Below are positions 56,450 to 64,000 of a DNA stretch of 64,000 nucleotides, piece by piece. The stretch is taken from assembly GCA_020466095.1 (NCBI GenBank), contig CM035808.1, forward strand, positions 36,473,502 through 36,537,501. The letters are read 5' to 3'. Origin of the DNA: Chlorops oryzae. Its lineage: Eukaryota > Arthropoda > Insecta > Diptera > Chloropidae. The position numbers and the translations under genes are program-made. Numbering within the stretch: the stretch's first letter is position 1; every line of letters begins with the position of its first letter. The notes under the pieces were generated by a model. It searched no databases, was not told where the DNA came from, and saw only the letters and a list, made by a program, of their open reading frames with translations.

Positions 56450-57105
56450 AATATGAGCGAAAAATGGCCTTTCTGATTTCATAGGAGCCACAATTTATAG
56501 TCGTAGGCTGGCGTTTAGGCACTTAAAATTTTCGCACGGTCTCCACCTTTCCAAATTAGGTCTATGCTTAGCTTAGCTATCTTATACGGTAATTGAGTTA
56601 TGGCCCTAAATATGGGGCAAAGTAGAGAAAATTGATTTTTATCACATTTTGGGCCATATCTTGGAAACGTTACTTAAATCTATCAAACCAATGACTTTTT
56701 TGGAATGAGGGAGCCCTAAGCCAGCATAAAATAACCATTAGAAAAAAAGTGTCGAAACGCTGTAGCATTGTGTTATGAACGAAATGAGAATTGTAGGCGA
56801 AATCTGTGGGCGCAAAAATAGGCATCGCCCGAACACAATTTTTCACCAATTTGAAGGCGCTGATCGCGGAAATAGCATCAATTTCTTCTTCTTAACCCTT
56901 GTTTACCCCTTTTCGGATTCGCCTACACTCCTCCTGAGGTGTGGTTATGTGATCTCAGCACTCTCTTGTAGGCATTCGGACCCTGGATATGTCATTGCTG
57001 AGACACATCCTTTGCTGATATTTTTTAATCATGATCCACGTATTTTTCGGTCTGCCTGGCCTCCGGATATATGCTAGAACAGTGGTGGATATTGCCTTTT
57101 TTCTT
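56450..57105. repeat. Composite repeat, blocks B-A-C
   Basis: Block B (56460-56770), block A (56775-57000) and block C (57005-57105) match 16615-16905, 16330-16565 and 15645-15760. Here B joins directly to A at CATTGTGTTATGAACGAAAT; at the other locus A precedes B. Confidence 0.7.
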
Positions 57106-58700
57106 TTAGTCTTCATGCCAGTTCAACTCAATCAAATACCTTTCCTATTTTTGAATTTTTTATAAAAAATTTTCATATAAAATTAATAAACCCGGTTTAA
57201 ACTCTTCTGAAGACCATCATTTAAAATTATAAACCTTCAAAAAGTTTAAACTTGGTTAAAGACTATGAGCCTGCATGAAATTTATTTTCCACAATTTTAT
57301 TCATTTATAGACATTTTATTCGGATATAAATTTACAATATTTCATTTTAGTTTTTGTTTTAAACATTCATTAGTATTTACCATAGATACATGCAAACACA
57401 CATACATACATACATTAAAAAGGGAACACATAAATACTTAAATATAAAACACCCGTTGAAATTAGCATGGATGCTGTAGATGATTCTTTTAGAAACAAAA
57501 ACTGCTTAAGTCGAGTAAAGACGAATTGAGTTGAGTGTTTTAAAACATGAATTGTGACTTAAGCGGTTATTGCTCTTTAACGTAGTTTTTTTTTATCTTT
57601 TCCATATATTTTAAAGATACATATATGAAGAAGGAAGGAGGGATTATTTAGTAAATTTCATAGGTTTGTATGCATAGTTATACGGATTTTAAAACAATAT
57701 CCTTCGTTATGATGATGTTCTTGAATGCGGCTTGCGGCAATATTTAAAACATTTTCATTATTAAATTAATGCTGCACAAAAAAATATTCCTATCAAATCG
57801 TGTATAATGATGTGTGGAAATTGACTTGTTTTATCTTTATCCTCAAATTCTTGATCTATTGTGCCTGAACTAAAAAAAAAATAATAATAATAATAAAACC
57901 TCATTATGGCTTCATCCCTCTGCACGAATATATATATGTATGGATGTTGCGTAAACACTAGCTTTATTTCATTTTATCTTATTTGAACTTATCGATTAAA
58001 TAAATATGCTTAAATTCAAAAAATAATCTTCCGTTGGACTACAAATAATTAGGACTCAAAGCAGTGAATAAATACTTATAAATATAATCTAGCCTAAATA
58101 CAAATTAAACGAAGCAAAAATGGTTTTTATTTTATTTTAAATAAATTCTAAGGATACATGTATTTGGTCATAGATTAATGTAATTTGGTTTCAAAATATA
58201 TTTTTTATTTTAATCTTTACTTTGCATTTATAGCTTTAAAATGTTAACTCGTTTTTTTTAGCGCCTCTTTACACTGTTTTGATCTGTTAGATCATTTGTA
58301 TGATCATTTTTTATTTTATAGTGTAAGGCGAGGAAAATCATGGGGTGTAAACAGACATTTAGTCATACTATATACGTGGTAAATATAGCACACAAACAAC
58401 CAATTTATATTTGAATTTTTCTATCCTTAGTTCTAATTAGCCTTGTTAACTTCAAAACAAAAGAAAGTCGGCTTTTGAAATTATTAATTTGAAATTAGGT
58501 TTGAAAGTGACAGATGGTTGCAAAATTATTCATGACTCTGGTTATTGATTTTACCACTAGAAAAATTAGCGGCTTCTGCTATTTAGTATCACTTCAATAT
58601 TAAAACAGATACATCAGAAAACTGAAAATTACTGAAACGGTTCGCTTCTTCAACTAGTTCATAAAGTTATTTTAAGAAATAAAAATTTTTGAAGTTATGT

Positions 58701-58864
58701 CTTGATTTCAGTAGCGCAGGATTTTTTGCAAATATTTCAGCACATGCAAATTTTATAGTTACAATAAAAAGCGCAGTTGATTGAAAGTTGTTCCTTGTGT
58801 TTGCATCTGTTGAATGTTTGCAGATATTGCTGCGAATTAATTTCTGCAGTATTGAAAACAAGTG
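58701..58864. mobile_element. Palindromic MITE, GCGCAGGAATT family
   Basis: CTTGATTTCAGTAGCGCAGG at the left and the inverted right end pair, with a CACATGCAAA segment mirrored further in. Relatives lie at 63539-63691, 47036-47150, 49228 and near 22975. Confidence 0.55.
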
Positions 58865-59180
58865 ATTATAGTGAGGAACAATAGAGAAGGATGAAAGCTA
58901 ATAGAATTCTTTACAAACAATTTTTACAAAATAAAGGCTGAAGAAGTGTCGTATAGCTTTGCATTAAAAAAAGCCGGTAAGAGTTTCGTATGGAAAAAGT
59001 ATCCCGTTTTTAAAATGGCTATTGGTATTTTCCCGTAATTATATAAACTTTTTTGTGAAAGGACATTTCTTCAGCGAAAGTTCAGGTTTTTTGTACAAAT
59101 GCACTTCGGCGGCTTTCTTTTCATAGGTACCTAATTAGATTATAATCCAAATTGTATACATATACAAGTAATTTTTTTTT

Positions 59181-59353
59181 CAGCCCTATTCTAAACGAAT
59201 ATTCCCCGGGAATTTTTTTCCGTAAACATTTTTCTCCGCGGAAAAAGGGAGTGTTCTAAGGTTCAATAAAAAAAAGAACGTTCTCCCTTTATATTGTCTT
59301 TCCAGTGTGTTAAGAATAGAGAAATATTCCCGAGAATTTTTAGAATAGGGCTG
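59181..59353. mobile_element. CAGCCC-type MITE, best copy
   Basis: CAGCCCTATTCTAAACGAAT at the left and TTTTTAGAATAGGGCTG at the right are inverted over 15 bp. The interior has GGAAAAAGGGAGTGTTCTAA and CTTTCCAGTGTGTTAAGAAT. 173 bp. No clear target duplication. Confidence 0.65.
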
Positions 59354-59829
59354 TATGTGTTTATGATTTGAATTCTGTTGATTTTAATTCTAATAGCTAA
59401 TCATTTATGGTCGGGTTTAAGTTCAATAACAATATTCTTTGGTAGACCTTAAGCTCGAGCAAAGAATTTTTTTAACTACACAGGAAAATTAAGTTTGCAA
59501 GGACTTTGTGAATGCTGCAGGTAAACAAAAAATATTTCTACTATAACTTAGTCATTTATTATAATTAAAACTTTTAAAAAGGAAAGTTTGGAACTATTTG
59601 TTTTTTTTTGGTTTTTAACTATTTAAAGTCTCCTTTCAATTCATGCTAAAAATTTGAGATCAAAAGCTCTTACAAAAATTTCTGTTAGTGGTTGAAACAA
59701 GGAACTAGATAGAACTTGATTGCGCAAATTAGTCAGCTGTTTCGGGTGCAAGGTTGGTGGTGTCCAAAATTATATATAAATTCCGATTAAATTTAATTTG
59801 GTTTCACTTTTTTTTATAAATATTTTTAC

Positions 59830-62550
59830 TTATTGCAATTTACGTTTTACGGGTTCATTCTTCTTGTACAAGTAGTTGAACTGTGGCAACGCTTTTGTGT
59901 GAGCTTCAAAGTCAGCTGAATGGAGGCAATGAAAAATTAATTAGCATGAAAAGTGAAGAGTTTTCCTTAAAGGGAACTTACCAAAAGAGATGCAGCCTTT
60001 GCGCGATTGATCGATTGCACAGAAAAGTGCATCAAGTTTCGCGCACGTTAGATGTTTACTTGAATGGCGCATTATTCGACAAAAGCTTTGTCTATTTATC
60101 CGATCGATTGATGTTGTATAAAGCTAAAAGAGAAGCATTTTTTTTTTATTAGAAACTTTTTTAAATTTAAATAGAATTTCGACTATTTTTTCTACTTACT
60201 GGTAGTACCGCTCTCATTAGCTCAATAACTTGTTCGTTTTTCAGCTTGCAGAAATGCACACAAAGGAGATAGTTTCGCAGGTTAACTCTGCCACGTCGAT
60301 GCTATATAAAAACACAAAAGAAGCAAGTATGAATTTTTTTTTTTTTTGATTTATAGAAGAGGCAAATGCAAGAGCTGGGCTTACATGATCTAGAAGCGCA
60401 AAAAGCTTATGAAAACTTGTATTTTTGAGATCAACTTTTAGCAGTTCGGAAAAGGTAATAACATCAAGTTTATCGGAATTGGGCATGCTTTGGAAACGTG
60501 CGCACAAATCAGTTTCATGATTGGATGTGAGTAAGCTGTAAGGATTGGAAATTAAAAACAAAAAAAAAAGGATTATTATATTGAAAAAGTTCAAAAGAAA
60601 AAATAATTAGTTGAAATATTGCTATTCAATTGTTCGACTGACAAGGAAACCGCCTTCATTGAAACATTCTTGATTTAACACCTACAGCTGATCTTGGCAA
60701 TGATCCAATTCCCTAGGAAAATAAAATATTGAACGTTCACCTATTTTTTTTATCGAACGATTCTTTATTATTCGATCCCAATAACCTTTCGAATAAGCGC
60801 TCACAAATAACAGAGCACCATATTAAATAATTTTTTAATTAGTTCAAAAAAGAATTTAAAAAATATTTCTTCTACATCAAAACACTTAAAGAGGAACACT
60901 TAATGTTAATAGCTTAGAGCTCCATTAGATTTGAAAAAGGGGCTTTTCTGACAGCAGTATTTTGGTTCTTTACGATGAGCAAGGTTAGAATAAAAATACG
61001 TTCACATTTAAAGGTTTCTGGACGCAGTGTTTATGAACGTAGAAGCTCTCAAAAAGAAGACACAAAGTTTCTTTTACGAAACATATGGGTTATAAGTAAA
61101 TATAAAATACAAATATTTATGCCTGCCAATTTTAGCTATCATTCTTTTGACAAAGTGACGGAAAACTGCCACCTTGAAGGAATCTTCAATACGATAGTAT
61201 TTCAATAAAAATGAAATGTGTCGCCATTATCTAAAAAACAAAACGAGATATCACCAAAAACTTTATTGTGTTACATTCGACACGGTCTTAACGTGCTTTA
61301 AAAACGAATAAAAGCAGGTCTTCTTTATTAAATAGGACACAAAGAAGTTTAAGGGATAACTTACTCAAGTTCGGAGAGTAAACGCTCGAATTCAGCAATA
61401 TCGCCTGGATAGGGTATACGCATCTCCTTTGCGCGATTCATTAGTATAACATCTTCAAAAGAGTATTCGGATGTTGGTACATTAAGCGCTCTAAAAATAT
61501 GTGTTTTTTTTTTTTTTCTTAGTAAAATAATCTAATTGATATTGAGAATAATTTATTTTTTTTACCTAGCCATAAAGGCGCGAACATTTTTGGCATACAG
61601 ATTTGCATTCTCCTTTTCCTCCGGCGACGGTCGATAGACGGGAAGGTATTCAACTTCACAACGATTATAGAACTGCGCTAGCGTCAGCCAAAGAAGTCGC
61701 ATTCTATTCGAAACAAAATGGTGAGAATAATATAGATGAATCCATCACGCATGCGGGACTCACAAAAGAACTTACACTCCCGGGCCATCCCAAGTCCATG
61801 TGAAGGTATCATATTTATTCGGATATTTTAACAATACTGGTTGGACAGGTACGCCTGGGTAAAAAGCACCCGGCTTGAATTTTATTAACGCCTTTCGATT
61901 TGTACAGGTTCCTTCAGCGAAAATACAAACTTGTGGCCAATCCTCATCCGAACGAGCACGATCGACAATTTCGCGAATGGTATTCTGGCGAGAGTTTGGA
62001 TCTTCTCGTTGAACGTAGATGGGTTGAGCAAAGTTGATTATTTCTTTGAGGAATAATAAAATAAAATAGTAAAGTCGAATTATTTATGGTATATTATGGC
62101 TACTACTCACTGCCCAACAAAGGTATTTCAGAAGTATCCCGTTTCGCAACAATTGACGGTGGACCAGCGGTGACAACGATAATGGAATCAATATATGATG
62201 AATGCGGTGCTACAACCAAAATCGGGGCATCCTTGGGCGATGCACGTTCACCTTTTTGTGTAATATAGTGAAAAGAGCACGCAGCGAAGACCATACGCAT
62301 ACACTGCGCTGTAATTGTCTGAACGTGTCTGTGAATAGAATATTTATTTGATTATTTTTTTTTTTTTTTTTGTAGACGAGAATAAAAATTTACATTTAAC
62401 TTACTTGCGCCAGCCAGAGATCGGTTGCGCTCTCAGATCGTCCAGTGTATATCCATAAATACCGACGCAGGCAAACATCCACGCAGTTATTAAGGAGAGC
62501 ACAGCGCCAACCAATCGAACGGGAAGTAAAAGCACTGTGAGAACATAGAT
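59830..62550 (-). CDS. LPCAT: LPCAT-type lysophospholipid acyltransferase, 5' end missing
   Basis: Transfers acyl groups to lysophosphatidylcholine in membrane phospholipid remodelling, normally at the ER. Nine exons (minus): 62405-62550, 62111-62328, 61776-62043, 61566-61703, 61365-61490, 60385-60535, 60200-60301, 59982-60123 and 59830-59915, giving 458 residues with all GT-AG junctions in frame. The visible protein opens with a membrane segment (LTVLLLPVRLVGAVLSLITA). The acyltransferase motif HSSYID (H..4..D) is at residues 91-96, then FAEGTCTNR and YPGVPVQP. The C-terminal part resembles the EF-hand region of LPCAT1/2-like proteins (CAIDQSRKGCISF). It ends NEPVKRKLQ, with no clear ER-retention signal. 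The first exon begins at a splice acceptor (62551-62552), so the start codon is upstream and was not found before 64000. Confidence 0.93.
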
Positions 62551-62616
62551 CTTTGGAAGAGAAATGAACAGTTTTTAAAATTGAATTCAAAAAAGATATG
62601 TTAACAATCGGGGGTG

Positions 62617-63525
62617 TTATGGAAACCGACGATTGTCAGAATCAGATTCGAAACAGACTATCGGTGTTATAGAAACATACTATCAGTTTTGAAACTCTTT
62701 CATTTTCGAAGTCGGTTTTGTATCGGTTTTAGGTGTTACAGAAACAGACTTATCGATTTGATTGTCTGATTTAAAACAAGCTGCTTATAGTTGACAGAAT
62801 TGATCGACATTTTGTGTGCTGACTTCTTCGAGGCTGGTTTTTTAGAAGAATTATATTCTTTATATACTTTATTTTAATATACTTATTTTCTTATAAGTTT
62901 TGGTATTTTATGTTTTTTACTAAAAGGAACGCATAAAAATGCGTTATGGCAGCAACGCGTGGTGTCGTTAAATTCTGCAGACCCACCTAAAAAAGATGTA
63001 ACCATCCACCTAATTCTCCAGCTCAATTAATCTTGCAAACATCAAAACGCAATTACTGCAGAACTCATTTTTTTTATATTTTGTAACACAAACTGATCTG
63101 GTTTAGGTTATGTTAGTGTGGCTGTCACCACGAAGAGTTACGCACTTAGCCCGTTGTGATACCACGAAAATGTGAAATCAAAAAAAAAAAAAAAACTCCC
63201 GGGCAAAGAAAAAACGACACAACTAACATCTACGAACGAACTGGGAGTTGAACCCAGAGCTTCTCGCATCGAAAGTTGACATCTCAGCCAACTACGCCAC
63301 GGCGGCCGTCAAAACTGAACTAATTTTTATCACAAATTGTAGTTTTCGCTTTATTTCTTATGACAGCAAAATTTCAGCTGTTTCTTTTGTCGGATTATCC
63401 TTATCTGCGAAAATCGATTTCGCTATCTTCGGAAAAAGCAAAACTGTGTCGTTTTCAAAACACCATTTGAAACAGATATTTATTTCGATTCCGATTCTCA
63501 TCTAATTTTGTGTCGGTTTCCATAA
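62617..63525. mobile_element. Element with TTATGGAAACCGAC inverted ends
   Basis: TTATGGAAACCGAC at the left is exactly inverted at the right (GTCGGTTTCCATAA). Repeated GTGTTAxAGAAAC motifs follow the left end. The interior (about 900 bp) contains the tRNA-like SINE at 63178-63310, which probably inserted into it. It lies in the LPCAT 5' intron. Confidence 0.5.
63178..63310 (-). repeat. tRNA-derived SINE
   Basis: On the minus strand GCCGCCGTGGCGTAGTTGGC (A-box region) is followed about 40 bp later by GGGTTCAACTCCCAG (B box) and, after a short body, by a T17 tract. Head structure is tRNA-like; the long tail favours a SINE. Confidence 0.6.
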
Positions 63526-63538
63526 TAGCCAGGAATAA

Positions 63539-63691
63539 CTGATTTCCAATAACGCAGGGAATTCCGGAAAATATTCAATACATGCAAACACATAGAATCT
63601 ATCTTAATAAGCTGCGGATTTGATTGTAATTGGTTCTAGCGTTTATATTTCCGGAATATCTGCCTGAATTCCTGCGCTATTGAAATCAAGC
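63539..63691. mobile_element. Palindromic MITE, GCGCAGGAATT family
   Basis: CTGATTTCCAATAACGCAGG at the left is mirrored by CCTGCGCTATTGAAATCAAG at the right; the inner AATTCCGGAA and TTCCGGAATAT blocks also pair. Confidence 0.65.
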
Positions 63692-64000
63692 ATTTTTATT
63701 ATTATTAAGGCTATAATTGTACAATAGATTCGACAGTGTGTATCCTATATTGGAGCACCACAATCTTATGGATCTTTCGTGCAGCCCCTGTTCTCTTAAG
63801 GGGACCTTCTGGTCTAGAATTTTTTGAAATTTGTTTTTTTTTTTAAATATATTTCGGAAGAATATGCTGGCAAAGTTTCGTGAAGATATTGACAATATTT
63901 GTTTCGCTACAGCCTTTTTAGAAGGTGGAGACAGCAGGCAGCGCGCTTGATCAAAGCAACTTTGAACGCGTTTATCTCAAAACTACTTTTTTTGACCTGG
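63692..64000. other. Window edge, nothing recognised
   Basis: No exon or repeat identified. The missing LPCAT 5' exon may lie beyond the window. Confidence 0.35.

Larger units (their letters stand above)
52903..59829. other. Gene-free spacer between Gs2 and LPCAT
   Basis: No gene was recognised in about 6.9 kb. It should hold both 3' untranslated regions, since the two genes converge. It contains simple repeats (53940-54238), a duplication (54480-54804), an 11-bp minisatellite, the composite repeat at 56.4-57.1 kb and MITEs near 58.8 and 59.2 kb. Confidence 0.5.

Overview
The window looks like AT-rich nuclear DNA of a higher fly (Diptera, probably non-Drosophila Schizophora). The genes have short GT-AG introns of about 60-90 bp, the spacers are full of small inverted-repeat transposons, and every recognisable gene is closest to a fly protein. 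No bacterial or viral genes were seen. From general knowledge, Sk1, Evi5, Gs2 and LPCAT all map to the Drosophila X (Muller element A), so this is probably a Muller A segment.

Layout. (1) 2.3-4.5 kb, minus: a sphingosine kinase gene (Sk1-like) with an intact N-terminal and catalytic half but a 3' end broken by frameshifts and an in-frame stop. (2) 8.2-22.2 kb, minus: a tandem array of five divergent paralogs of mitochondrial fission process protein 1 (MTFP1/MTP18), here called A-E. They share a first-exon splice site and, in four of five, a second phase-2 intron, but end in unrelated C-terminal tails. A small unrecognised two-exon gene lies between C and D, and a dead mariner lies between D and E. 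(3) 25.9-34.6 kb, plus: complete Evi5 (TBC-domain RabGAP, 13 coding exons, 803 aa), including an 18-nt microexon. (4) 34.6-47.8 kb: a gene-free spacer with several MITEs and a 43-bp minisatellite that has an exact 5-unit (215 bp) higher-order period. (5) 47.8-52.9 kb, plus: complete glutamine synthetase (Gs2, six exons, 369 aa). (6) 52.9-59.8 kb: spacer with an 11-bp minisatellite (176-bp higher-order period) and a composite repeat shared, in different order, with 15.6-16.9 kb. (7) 59.8-62.6 kb, minus: LPCAT-type lysophospholipid acyltransferase, nine exons seen, 5' exon(s) not found.

The genes are housekeeping or trafficking functions in unrelated pathways: sphingolipid signalling, Rab GTPase control, ammonia assimilation and phospholipid remodelling. 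The unusual element is the MTFP1 cluster: one inner-mitochondrial-membrane family expanded in place, with family hallmarks retained and tails diversified. A testis or sperm-mitochondrion role is only an inference. Exon coordinates were assembled by hand from reading frame and splice signals and need transcript confirmation.
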